From Bacillus sp. EB106-08-02-XG196 (GTDB taxonomy: Bacteria; Bacillota; Bacilli; Bacillales; Cytobacillaceae), in contig NZ_JABWSY010000003.1 of NCBI RefSeq assembly GCF_013396335.1, positions 186,001-250,000 of the forward strand: DNA of 64,000 nucleotides, written 5' to 3'. The notes under the pieces were generated by a model, which did no database searches, had not been told where the DNA came from, and saw only the letters and a program-made list of their open reading frames with translations. The position numbers and the translations under genes were made by a program. Of the stretch, positions 48,476-57,318 are shown piece by piece (positions within the stretch are counted from its first letter, which is position 1; each line of letters opens with the position of its first letter).

Positions 48476-50311
48476 TTAGCTATTGTTGTTCTGTAAGGTG
48501 TCTTTATCTTTTATAGATTGATAGATATTTGTTGCTAAATGAATATTAAATAATGGTTGACTATCATTTAAGTCCGTTAATAGAATTTCTTCAATTCGTT
48601 TTAAACGGTAGCTTAAGGTGTTTGTATGAATATGTAAAGTATCAGCTGTTTTCTTGATGTTTTGATTTTGGTCTAAATAGACAATCAGAGTGCTTAACAA
48701 TTCTCCTTTTCTAGATTGTTCATATTGAATAAGAGGGCCTAATACTTCTTGGATAAAATCAAGCAATTCTTCCTTTGAATTTTGTAAAATAAACCTCTGA
48801 ACGCCAAGGTCTGTGTAACTAAGAATTCTATGATCAAATTGATAGTTTTTGAGAAACTTTATGCATTTGGTCGCTTCAACAAATGACTCATGGACTAGAG
48901 TAAGCCCTTGCTTCATTCTTCCAATACCAATTGATACATCTATCTCCCTATATTTATTTTTAATCTGCACCTGTAATTTTTTTGCAAGTTCTTTTATTTC
49001 AGCAACAATATTCGAAGAAACTTTTGAATGCATGGATAGAAGAGCAACTATTTGATTTTCATCCCTTACTGCCGTTACTTGAGAGTTCCCCCCAAGTATG
49101 GACATATTGACCATATGGAGTAAATTTCTTATTACATAATCTCCAAAAACCTTTTGCTCGTTTAACTTATCTTCAAAATTAATAATAAGGGCAACATAGT
49201 TCCAGTTAGGGTCAAAGTTTAAATTCTTTGCTTTCTGAATGAGTACTTCATCCATCTGTCCTGTAAAAAGCTTCGTCACGAATTCCCCTCTTAAACGCTG
49301 CTGTGTTTCAAAAACAGCTTGCTCCTTTACCAGTTCAAGTGAAATGACTGTACACGCATGTTCAAGAGCAGCGATATCCACTTCATTCATTTTTTTTTTA
49401 GAAAGGATAATCAGCCCGCCTAAAGACTTTAGTTTGGACCCAAGCGATAATACAACTAGGTGATAGGTGTCATCATTTATCGTTATTTCGGAAACGGTAT
49501 GTGAGTTTTCTAGTGTTAGAATAATTTGCTTTGCATACGCTTTCATATATTCGGTCATTTCAACAGAAAATGACGGATGACAGGCAGAGGCCTTAAGTTC
49601 TCCTATCTCGTCAAAGAGCAGCAGATGCTGTCCAATTGTTTTATGTATTAAGTTCATAATCGATTGAATTCCTTCTCCATTTACAACAAGATTGGATAGG
49701 TTTCTATGTATTTCAATGGAATGGGAGAGCTTTCGAACCATTAGTTCCTTTTCGTTATAAAGACTCGATTTTTCCAAGGCAACCGCGGCCTGATGACCAA
49801 TCGCTTCTAAAAGATGAATGTCCTCTTGCTTAAACTGCAAAGATTGTTCAAAAGAGTCAAGTGTAATTACCCCGATACACTTTCCATTTTGTAAAATAGG
49901 TGAAGAAATGACAGAAGTAAAATGAAAGTTACTCGGAATAGCCCGATCTAATAAATCTCGGTTATATGAAGTTAATGTAGAAAGTGCCTGTTTAACCTCT
50001 ACCTCATCCCAAAAAATCAGGCACTTTTTTGCTGCAAAAGCCATCCCCGTCATGGATTCACCGCTAACTAGTTTAATTTGCCTAAAAATATGTGGATAAA
50101 ATAATCCTTGAGCTGATTTTGCGATGAGTCGATCCTGGTTTTTGTCAAAAATCCATATAGAGCCTCCTCCAGCGGCTTCAACGACAGATATTGTTTCATT
50201 CATGATGGATTCAAAAATGGTATCAATATCTAATTTGGAATTGATAACGTTGGACACATGGATTAAGGACTTTAGCTGCCTATGAGTTAATGTATCTTGC
50301 ATCATCATCAT
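48476..50311 (-). CDS. GAF-domain transcriptional regulator with PucR C-terminal helix-turn-helix
   Basis: 611 residues. GAF domain at about 25-185 (IFESIMNETISVVEAAGGGSIWIFD...VISSPILQNGKCIGVITLDSF), a central CdaR-type GGDEF-like region (about 340-500), and the PucR HTH at the end (QNQNIKKTADTLHIHTNTLSYRLKRIEEIL). It probably activates the divergent acyl-CoA operon in response to a small effector sensed by GAF. Four consecutive ATG codons open the frame; GGGAAGG is adjacent to the first, so the third or fourth (about 50302) is the likelier start. Confidence 0.85.
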   Translation of the reverse strand: MMMMQDTLTHRQLKSLIHVSNVINSKLDIDTIFESIMNETISVVEAAGGGSIWIFDKNQDRLIAKSAQGLFYPHIFRQIKLVSGESMTGMAFAAKKCLIFWDEVEVKQALSTLTSYNRDLLDRAIPSNFHFTSVISSPILQNGKCIGVITLDSFEQSLQFKQEDIHLLEAIGHQAAVALEKSSLYNEKELMVRKLSHSIEIHRNLSNLVVNGEGIQSIMNLIHKTIGQHLLLFDEIGELKASACHPSFSVEMTEYMKAYAKQIILTLENSHTVSEITINDDTYHLVVLSLGSKLKSLGGLIILSKKKMNEVDIAALEHACTVISLELVKEQAVFETQQRLRGEFVTKLFTGQMDEVLIQKAKNLNFDPNWNYVALIINFEDKLNEQKVFGDYVIRNLLHMVNMSILGGNSQVTAVRDENQIVALLSMHSKVSSNIVAEIKELAKKLQVQIKNKYREIDVSIGIGRMKQGLTLVHESFVEATKCIKFLKNYQFDHRILSYTDLGVQRFILQNSKEELLDFIQEVLGPLIQYEQSRKGELLSTLIVYLDQNQNIKKTADTLHIHTNTLSYRLKRIEEILLTDLNDSQPLFNIHLATNIYQSIKDKDTLQNNNS

Positions 50312-50378
50312 CCTTCCCTACGCAAATAATTTTTACATTTTGCTCCATTTTTAGTTTTTTGTGTAAAAGTCACAAATT

Positions 50379-50400
50379 TTCCATACAAATATTCATGGAA
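50379..50400. promoter_or_regulatory. Inverted repeat in the regulator/operon divergent region
   Basis: TTCCAT, 10 bp, ATGGAA within the 281-bp gap between the PucR-type regulator and the acyl-CoA operon. Candidate binding site for that regulator. Confidence 0.35.
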
Positions 50401-50592
50401 ATGAACATAGCATTATACTCCTATTAGTTATATTCTGATTATATGAAAATTTCGAAAGTATTGATAGGGGGTCAGCCAAAGAGTTTTAGGAGAGAGTGAG
50501 ATTTACTACAAAAAACGGTCATTAAGAGTAATTTTGATTTTAAAGATTTTTTTACTAAAAAAACAGAATATTTGGAAAGGGGTTGTAGATAA

Positions 50593-51732
50593 ATGAATTT
50601 TGATTTAACGAAAGAACAAGAGATGATACGCAAATTAATTCGAGATTTTGCTGATGCAGAAGTTGCTCCGGGAGCAGATGAACGTGATCGAACGGGGGAT
50701 TTCCCTAAGGAAATTTTTTCAAAATTAGCGGATTTAGGAATCATGGGGCTTCCTTTCCCTGAACAATATGGGGGTGGAGAAGCAGACACCATCAGCTTTG
50801 CCATTGTTGTGGAAGAACTTAGTCGTGTGTGTGCATCAACAGGAATTACATATTCAGCACATATTTCATTAGGAGGGGCTCCACTTAATTTATTTGGTAC
50901 CCACGAGCAAAAAGAGAAATACTTAACACCAATTTGTACGGGAGAGTCCTTCGGAGCATTTGGATTGACTGAACCGAATGCAGGCTCCGATGCGGGAGGA
51001 ACGCAAACAACAGCAGTTCTTGATGGCGATGAGTGGATCATTAACGGCTCCAAATGTTTTATTACAAATGCAAGCTATGCCAATCATCTTGCAGTGACAG
51101 CGGTAACGGATCGCTCAAAAGGAATCAACGGTATCAGCGCATTTATAGTTCCTACTAATGCTCCAGGATTCACTGTAATCGACAACTACGAAAAATTGGG
51201 TCTGCATGCCTCAAATACCACAGAACTTATCCTAGAAAATGTAAGAGTTCCTAAAGAAAATCTCTTAGGAACAATTGGAAACGGTTACAAGCAATTTTTA
51301 GCTACACTTGATGGCGGTAGGATTGGAATCGGTGCCATGGCTGTAGGTATTGCACAAGGAGCTTATGATAAAGCTCTTCAATATGCAAAAGAAAGAAAAC
51401 AGTTTGGAAAAAGTTTATCCAACTTCCAGGCAATCCAATTTAAACTAGCAGACATGGCAATGAATATCGAATTAGCACGGAATATGGTTTTCAAAGCAGC
51501 TTGGTTAAAGGATCAAGGACGATCATTTAAAAAAGAAGCAGCATTCGCGAAATTATTTGCTTCAGAAATATGCATGCGTGCCTGTGATCAGGCTGTTCAA
51601 ATTCACGGCGGATATGGATATATGAAGGAATATCAAGTTGAGCGATTCTTCCGAGATGCGAAACTTTTGGAAATTGGTGAAGGAACATCTGAGGTTCAAC
51701 GAATGGTCATTGCGAAACAAATTGGTTGTTAA
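50593..51732 (+). CDS. yngJ: Acyl-CoA dehydrogenase (YngJ-like)
   Basis: 379 residues, full length. FAD-binding AFGLTEPNAGSDAGG (about 120-134) and FITNAS; the C-terminal LLEIGEGTSEVQRMVIAKQ carries Glu363 in the catalytic-base position of short/branched-chain acyl-CoA dehydrogenases. Classic isovaleryl-CoA dehydrogenases have Ala there, so by sequence it is SCAD-type, although the operon context suggests isovaleryl-CoA oxidation. First gene of the yngJ-to-yngE-like operon. Ribosome site GGAAAGGGG. Confidence 0.9.
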   Translation: MNFDLTKEQEMIRKLIRDFADAEVAPGADERDRTGDFPKEIFSKLADLGIMGLPFPEQYGGGEADTISFAIVVEELSRVCASTGITYSAHISLGGAPLNLFGTHEQKEKYLTPICTGESFGAFGLTEPNAGSDAGGTQTTAVLDGDEWIINGSKCFITNASYANHLAVTAVTDRSKGINGISAFIVPTNAPGFTVIDNYEKLGLHASNTTELILENVRVPKENLLGTIGNGYKQFLATLDGGRIGIGAMAVGIAQGAYDKALQYAKERKQFGKSLSNFQAIQFKLADMAMNIELARNMVFKAAWLKDQGRSFKKEAAFAKLFASEICMRACDQAVQIHGGYGYMKEYQVERFFRDAKLLEIGEGTSEVQRMVIAKQIGC

Positions 51733-51772
51733 TATATGTAGTATTAACTAAAAATTGTAAAGGGGTCATGAT

Positions 51773-53740
51773 ATGGATATCAGTGGAATTTTACAAGTTG
51801 TTTCAAATAGCAAACTCATTTATCCTTCAGAAGAAAAAGTGCGCTCAACCTCCATTGGGAGTAACGATGCTTTCCAAGAACTTCTTACCTTATCCCAAGA
51901 AGATCCTGCGGCCTTTTGGGATCGTGCAGCACGTGAACTTGATTGGTATGAACCATGGAATGAAACCATTAGCGGGCAGCTTCCCGATTTCCGCTTTTTT
52001 TCAGGCGGTATTAGTAACCCGAGTGTAAATTTACTTGATCGGCATATAAAAAATGGTGCAGGAAACCGGACCGCTCTCATTTGGGAGGGGGAAAACGGGG
52101 ACACGAAATTTTACACGTATAATATGCTTCTTGCTGAAGTGAATCGATTTGCGAATGTTCTAAAATCATTTGGTGTAAAAAAGGGTGATTGTGTAGCTAT
52201 TTTTCTTCCAAATCTAGCTGAATCCATTATTTCCGTATTAGCCTGTTTTCGAATTGGTGCCATTTACAATACGATTTTCTCAGGTTATTCTGAAAAATCA
52301 TTGACGGATAGACTCATTAATTTCGAGCCCAAAGTATTGATTACGGCGGATGCAACTGAACGACGGGGTAAATGCATTCGTTTAAAGGAAAAAGTCGATA
52401 ATGTTGTACCAGCTATAGCTTCTATCGAAGCAGTTATTGTTGTAGATCGATTAGGTTCAGAGGTTCAAATGAAAGAAGGCCGGGATTACTGGTGGCACGA
52501 GCAGACAAATGCACAAAGCATCCTCTGTGAACCTGAGAGAATAGAAGCTAATGAGAGTGGTATCGTGTTTTATACAAGTGGTACGACTGGTAAACCAAAA
52601 GGTGTCGTGCATTCCGGTATGGCTTTTGTCATTCAGAATTACATATATGCGAAGTATCATATGGATCACCGTAATGACGATGTCTTCTGGTGTACTGCGG
52701 ATATTGGCTGGTTAACCATGCATATTTGGGGGATTACAGGTGCCTTAGCGAATGGTGTCACAACCGTTGTCTTTGAAGGGGCAGTTGATTATCCAACAAA
52801 AGATCGTTTTTATCAGATCATTGAAAAATACAGGATAAATAAACTGTTTACTGCTCCAACGGCATTAAGAATGTTAAAAAGTATGGGAGAAAAGGCATTA
52901 GAGAAATTTGATTTATCTTGTCTCGATGTCATTTCCCTTGTGGGTGAACCTTTCGATCCAGAAACCTGGCATTGGACCTATGACGTTTTAGGAAAAAAGA
53001 AGGTATATATCAATAATACGTGGGGTCAAACCGAAACAGCGGGATCCCCAATAGCTGGAGCAGCTTGGCTGACGCCAATGAAACCGGGTGCCGCGGGTAC
53101 TGCCTTTTTAGGTGCTATTATGGATGTAGTTGACGAAGAAGGCAATCCAGTTAAACCTGGCAGGTTAGGAAATCTGGTTATTCGAAAACCATTTCCAATG
53201 CTATGCCGAACTCTTTGGAAAGAACCTGAGCGCTATTACGCATCTTATTTTAGCCAAGTAGAAGGAAGCTACTATGCCAGCGACCTGGCATTAATAGATG
53301 ATGATGGATATTTATGGGTAGTTGGCCGTTCTGATGATGCCTTTAATGTAGCAGGACATCGTTTAAGTACCATGGAGATGGAAAGCGCTGTACTAGAAAT
53401 TCAGGGTGTAGCTGAAACGGCAATCATAGGAATCCCTGACGAAATTAAAGGAGAAGTTCCGCTAGTATTCGTCCGTCTCGCTGATGGCTATCAAGAATCA
53501 GAAGAATTAAGACAACAAATAAATGACCAGATTATTCAACAAATTGGTAAGATTGCAGCTCCAAAATCCATTGTTTTCACTGATATGCTGCCGAAAACAG
53601 TCAGTGGAAAAATCATGCGCCGTCTATTAAAGGAAATTGTTGTATCAGGAAAGGTTCAAGGGGACATTACAGGACTAGAAGATCCAGCTACCGTAGCACA
53701 AATACAAAAACTACTTGCTGATAAAGCATCCGTTAAATAG
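51773..53740 (+). CDS. Acyl-CoA synthetase of the acetyl-CoA synthetase family
   Basis: 655 residues, the ACS length. AMP-forming motifs: YTSGTTGKPKGVVHS (about 263-277), ADIGWLTMHIWG, TWGQTETAG, and the catalytic Lys in PKTVSGKIMRR (about 622). In acetyl-CoA synthetases the acyl pocket is closed by a Trp in TWWQTE; here it is Gly (TWGQTE), which predicts a larger acid such as isovalerate or another branched acid. It occupies the place of yngI but is longer than the 549-residue B. subtilis protein. Start ATG 51773 behind AAAGGGG. Confidence 0.85.
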   Translation: MDISGILQVVSNSKLIYPSEEKVRSTSIGSNDAFQELLTLSQEDPAAFWDRAARELDWYEPWNETISGQLPDFRFFSGGISNPSVNLLDRHIKNGAGNRTALIWEGENGDTKFYTYNMLLAEVNRFANVLKSFGVKKGDCVAIFLPNLAESIISVLACFRIGAIYNTIFSGYSEKSLTDRLINFEPKVLITADATERRGKCIRLKEKVDNVVPAIASIEAVIVVDRLGSEVQMKEGRDYWWHEQTNAQSILCEPERIEANESGIVFYTSGTTGKPKGVVHSGMAFVIQNYIYAKYHMDHRNDDVFWCTADIGWLTMHIWGITGALANGVTTVVFEGAVDYPTKDRFYQIIEKYRINKLFTAPTALRMLKSMGEKALEKFDLSCLDVISLVGEPFDPETWHWTYDVLGKKKVYINNTWGQTETAGSPIAGAAWLTPMKPGAAGTAFLGAIMDVVDEEGNPVKPGRLGNLVIRKPFPMLCRTLWKEPERYYASYFSQVEGSYYASDLALIDDDGYLWVVGRSDDAFNVAGHRLSTMEMESAVLEIQGVAETAIIGIPDEIKGEVPLVFVRLADGYQESEELRQQINDQIIQQIGKIAAPKSIVFTDMLPKTVSGKIMRRLLKEIVVSGKVQGDITGLEDPATVAQIQKLLADKASVK

Positions 53741-53751
53741 TTGGTAATAGA

Positions 53752-53791
53752 GCCAGTTATTTGTCAGAAAATGATTGGCAAATGACTGGTT
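53752..53791 (+). promoter_or_regulatory. Long hairpin in the operon gap
   Basis: AGCCAGTTATTTGTCA/TTGGCAAATGACTGGTT: about 16 pairs with a few G-T pairs, and no T-run after it. It lies in the 210-bp gap before the biotin carboxylase gene. It may be a partial terminator or an RNA-processing site that divides the operon. Confidence 0.5.
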
Positions 53792-53950
53792 CCATTTACT
53801 AGACTAGAAGTTAAAGATAATCTTAAAGAAGTGTTGCAAAATAAATGTATAGAATTTTACATATCTCCTCAACAGTAAAAGGTTAAAGTTTTCTAATGAA
53901 GCTAATGACCATTGAACCTATTATGATAACAGATAGAAAGGGTGAAAGGC

Positions 53951-55312
53951 ATGTTCAAAAAAGTTTTAATTGCTAATCGCGGTGAAATTGCTGTTCGTGT
54001 AATCCGTACATGCAAAGCCTTAGGGATTACAACGATTGCAGTTTACTCAGAAGCCGATAGCGATGCTCCACATGTAAAAATGGCAGATGAAGCCTATTTA
54101 ATTGGAGGCTCTCGGGTTGCAGAAAGCTATTTAAATATCGATAAAATTCTAGAGGTCGCTAAGGGGACAGAAGCGGAGGCAATCCACCCGGGATATGGCC
54201 TGCTTTCTGAAAATGCCGAATTTGCCCGCCGTTGTGAGGAAGCTGGCTTTGTATTTATCGGGCCTTCTCCAGAGGTTATTTCTAAAATGGGAAGTAAGAT
54301 TGAATCACGAAAAGTGATGGAGGAAGCAGGTGTACCTGTCGTTCCAGGAATTACCTATCCACTGGCAGATGCAGAGGAAGCGGTAGAAGTGGCGGATCGT
54401 ATCGGTTACCCCGTTATGCTGAAGGCCTCCGCAGGGGGTGGCGGTATTGGGATGCAGGTGGTCCATAACGGGGATGAAATCCGAAAAGCTTTTTCGGGGA
54501 ACCAAAAGCGGGCTACTGACTTCTTTGGAGATGGAGCGATGTATATCGAAAAATTCGTTGAAAATCCAAGACATATTGAGATTCAAATCTTAGCGGATGG
54601 TTTTGGTAATACAGTATACCTTTGGGAACGTGAATGTTCGATCCAGCGCCGTCACCAAAAAGTCGTAGAGGAAGCCCCATCATCGTTTATTACTGAAGTA
54701 ACGCGTACCAAGATGGGTGAGGCTGCAGTAAAAGCGGCCAAATCAATTGGGTATAAAAATGCAGGAACCATCGAGTTCTTAGTGGATGAAGAGCAAAATT
54801 TCTACTTTCTTGAAATGAATACTCGTTTGCAAGTGGAGCATCCAGTTACGGAAGAGATTACAGGTTTAGACTTAGTTGAACAACAATTGCAAATTGCTGC
54901 AGGGGAAGCTCTTCATTTTACTCAAGAAGCGGTAAAACGTGAGGGGCATGCAATAGAGGTTAGAATTTATGCGGAGGATCCTAAAACATTTTTCCCTTCA
55001 CCTGGAAAAATAACAAATTTAGAGCTGCCGAACGGACCTGGAGTTCGACATGAATTAGCTATTCACGGTCAATCCGTAGTCACTCCTTTTTACGATCCAA
55101 TGATTGCTAAGCTAGTTGTTAAAGGCAGCAATCGAGAAGAGGCAATAAATCGACTGCAAGCTGCATTAGCTGATTATCATATTGAAGGGATTAAAACAAA
55201 TATCCCAATGCTGAAAGAGGTTATTGCTCATTCGGCGTTCCATTTAGGTGATACGACAACAGACTTTGTTAGCAAGTATATTATAACCCCAAAAACAAAA
55301 TCGCAAAAATAG
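53951..55312 (+). CDS. yngHA: Biotin carboxylase subunit of an acyl-CoA carboxylase (YngHA-like)
   Basis: 453 residues. N-terminal KVLIANRGEIAVRVIRTCKALG, ATP-grasp MLKASAGGGGIGMQ (about 157-170), RDCSIQRRHQK-type segment (ECSIQRRHQKVVEEAP), EMNTRLQVEHPVTE with the catalytic residues. It charges the biotin of the next gene's product with CO2. Together with yngE it would form a methylcrotonyl-CoA-type carboxylase. Start ATG 53951 behind AAAGGGTGAAAGG. Confidence 0.93.
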   Translation: MFKKVLIANRGEIAVRVIRTCKALGITTIAVYSEADSDAPHVKMADEAYLIGGSRVAESYLNIDKILEVAKGTEAEAIHPGYGLLSENAEFARRCEEAGFVFIGPSPEVISKMGSKIESRKVMEEAGVPVVPGITYPLADAEEAVEVADRIGYPVMLKASAGGGGIGMQVVHNGDEIRKAFSGNQKRATDFFGDGAMYIEKFVENPRHIEIQILADGFGNTVYLWERECSIQRRHQKVVEEAPSSFITEVTRTKMGEAAVKAAKSIGYKNAGTIEFLVDEEQNFYFLEMNTRLQVEHPVTEEITGLDLVEQQLQIAAGEALHFTQEAVKREGHAIEVRIYAEDPKTFFPSPGKITNLELPNGPGVRHELAIHGQSVVTPFYDPMIAKLVVKGSNREEAINRLQAALADYHIEGIKTNIPMLKEVIAHSAFHLGDTTTDFVSKYIITPKTKSQK

Positions 55313-55323
55313 GAGGAATAAAC

Positions 55324-55536
55324 ATGAGTGAAATTATTGCAAGTATGGCAGGTAGTGTATGGAAGGTATTAGTTAAAGCGGGAGACCAGGTAGAAGAGGG
55401 TCAAGATGTTGTGATTTTAGAATCGATGAAAATGGAAATTCCGATTGAAGCTGAATTCTCTGGAACGGTAAAAGAAGTAAAAGTGAATGAAGGCGATTTT
55501 GTAAATGAAGGCGACGTCATTGTAGAAGTGGAATAA
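55324..55536 (+). CDS. yngHB: Biotin carboxyl carrier protein (YngHB-like)
   Basis: 70 residues, a minimal biotinyl domain with Lys36 in ESMKMEIP as the biotinylation site. Two quasi-symmetrical beta halves (GSVWKVLVKAGDQVEEGQ and GTVKEVKVNEGDFVNEGD). It swings carboxybiotin between carboxylase and transferase subunits. 11 bp after the carboxylase gene, AGGAGG site. Confidence 0.95.
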   Translation: MSEIIASMAGSVWKVLVKAGDQVEEGQDVVILESMKMEIPIEAEFSGTVKEVKVNEGDFVNEGDVIVEVE

Positions 55537-55569
55537 AGCCCTTAAAAAAGGTGGTAAGGAGATGTGACA

Positions 55570-56496
55570 ATGAAGTGGCCGGAAGGTGTAACGATAAAAG
55601 AAGTTGGCCCTCGTGATGGGCTGCAAAACGAAAAAACGTTTATTTCAACTGAGGATAAAATCACTTGGATTAATCAATTATCTGAAAGTGGACTAAAACA
55701 TATTGAAATTACCTCTTTTGTTAATCCAAAATGGATTCCGGCACTATCAGACGCAGTTGCTGTTGCAACTGGCATTAACAAAGTGCCTGGTGTCACCTAT
55801 ACAGCACTTGTTCCAAACCTTCAAGGTTTGGAACGGGCGTTACAAGCGAACATTGATGAAGTTGCATTGTTTATGTCAGCAAGTGAGACTCATAATCTAA
55901 AAAATATCAATAAAAGTATTGACCAGACTTTCCCTGTATTAAGAGATTTGGCCAAAGAAACAATTTCAGCAGGGAAATTCAGCAGAGGTTACGTTTCCAC
56001 TGTTTTTGGCTGTCCATATGAGGGTCATGTTGATATAGAAGCGGTCATAAGAGTTTCCGAAGCATTATTTGAAATGGGGATTGCGGAGCTGTCTCTCGGG
56101 GATACAATAGGTGTCGCAAATCCAAAGCAAGTCCAAGAAGTTTTGGATGTCTTATTAAAAAGATTTCCAGCAGAAAAGTTAGCCATGCATTTTCATGATA
56201 CAAGGGGAACAGCATTGGCTAATATCTTAGTTTCGTTAGAAATGGGGATTACCACTTTTGATTCTTCCCTTGGCGGATTGGGGGGATGTCCGTATGCACC
56301 TGGAGCAGCAGGAAATGTAGCGACAGATGATTTACTCTATATGCTTCACGGGATGGGCATCCACACTGGGGTTGATCAGGAAAAGTTACTTCATGCATCC
56401 CAATTCATTCAGGAGAAGATTGGCAGAACATTACCTAGTAAAAGCTTCCAAGCCGCAAGTGCTCAACGGAGTGGAGAGCTTGGAAAAAGCGTGTGA
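55570..56496 (+). CDS. yngG: Hydroxymethylglutaryl-CoA lyase
   Basis: 308 residues. IKEVGPRDGLQNE (catalytic Arg and metal Asp), SFVNPKWIPALSDA, metal His pair in AMHFHDTRGTALAN and the catalytic Cys loop GLGGCPYAPGAAGN. It splits HMG-CoA into acetyl-CoA and acetoacetate, the last step of leucine breakdown. Start ATG 55570 behind AAGGAG; GTG 55564 is in frame two codons earlier. Confidence 0.95.
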   Translation: MKWPEGVTIKEVGPRDGLQNEKTFISTEDKITWINQLSESGLKHIEITSFVNPKWIPALSDAVAVATGINKVPGVTYTALVPNLQGLERALQANIDEVALFMSASETHNLKNINKSIDQTFPVLRDLAKETISAGKFSRGYVSTVFGCPYEGHVDIEAVIRVSEALFEMGIAELSLGDTIGVANPKQVQEVLDVLLKRFPAEKLAMHFHDTRGTALANILVSLEMGITTFDSSLGGLGGCPYAPGAAGNVATDDLLYMLHGMGIHTGVDQEKLLHASQFIQEKIGRTLPSKSFQAASAQRSGELGKSV

Positions 56497-56509
56497 GGAA
56501 GGTGAGACC

Positions 56510-57292
56510 ATGAGTAAATCCATATTAGTGAATAAGATGGAAAACGGAATCGTGATGATTTCGTTAAATAGGCCAGAAGCTGCCAATGCTTTATCAATAG
56601 AGATGTTAGAGGGTCTTCGCGACACACTTCTTACATGTAAATATGATCGAGCAGTCCGCTGTATCGTCATTACAGGTGCTGGGGAGAAAGCTTTTTGTGC
56701 AGGAGCTGATTTAAAAGAAAGAGCTGGAATGGATAGTGTACAGGTAAGGAAGACGGTTGCTTTAATCCGCGAAAATATCAACTCTCTAGAATCATTACCG
56801 CAACCGGTCATAGCAGCGGTGAACGGCGTTGCTTTTGGCGGAGGAACTGAACTAGCGCTCGCTTGTGATATCCGCATTGCCTCTGAAACTGCGAAACTTG
56901 GTCTTACGGAAACATCACTGGGTATTATACCTGGTGCCGGTGGAACACAGCGATTACCAAGATTAGTAGGAAAGGGACGTGCCAAAGAGCTCATTTTCAC
57001 TGCTAGAAGAATTGATGCAAACGAAGCCCTTGAGATTGGATTAGTAGAATATACGGTCCCTTTTGCAAGCTTAATAGATAAAGCATTAGATATTGCACGA
57101 CAAATTGTTCGGAATGGTCCAATTGCCGTTACACAAGCAAAGTTCGCAATCGATAAAGGCTATGATGTTGACCTAAATACCGGTCTAGCAATCGAGCAAA
57201 ATGCTTATGAAGTGACCATTCCGACAAAAGATCGTTTAGAAGGATTACAGGCTTTTAAAGAGAAACGTACTCCAACTTATATTGGAGAATAA
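56510..57292 (+). CDS. yngF: Enoyl-CoA hydratase/isomerase family (YngF-like)
   Basis: 260 residues. SLNRPEAANALS, GEKAFCAGADLKER (oxyanion hole), VNGVAFGGGTELALACD, and Glu residues in TETSLGIIPGAGGTQRLPRLVG for water activation: both hydratase glutamates appear present. In this operon it likely hydrates methylglutaconyl-CoA to HMG-CoA. Start ATG 56510 behind GAGGAAGGTG, 13 bp after yngG; a longer upstream frame overlaps yngG and is rejected. Confidence 0.92.
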   Translation: MSKSILVNKMENGIVMISLNRPEAANALSIEMLEGLRDTLLTCKYDRAVRCIVITGAGEKAFCAGADLKERAGMDSVQVRKTVALIRENINSLESLPQPVIAAVNGVAFGGGTELALACDIRIASETAKLGLTETSLGIIPGAGGTQRLPRLVGKGRAKELIFTARRIDANEALEIGLVEYTVPFASLIDKALDIARQIVRNGPIAVTQAKFAIDKGYDVDLNTGLAIEQNAYEVTIPTKDRLEGLQAFKEKRTPTYIGE

Positions 57293-57318
57293 GAATATAC
57301 ATGAATCGAGGAGGAAAA

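Noticed and set aside
56327..56509. Upstream extension of the enoyl-CoA hydratase frame
   Set aside because: It overlaps the HMG-CoA lyase gene; the ATG at 56510 has a good ribosome site and gives the family length.
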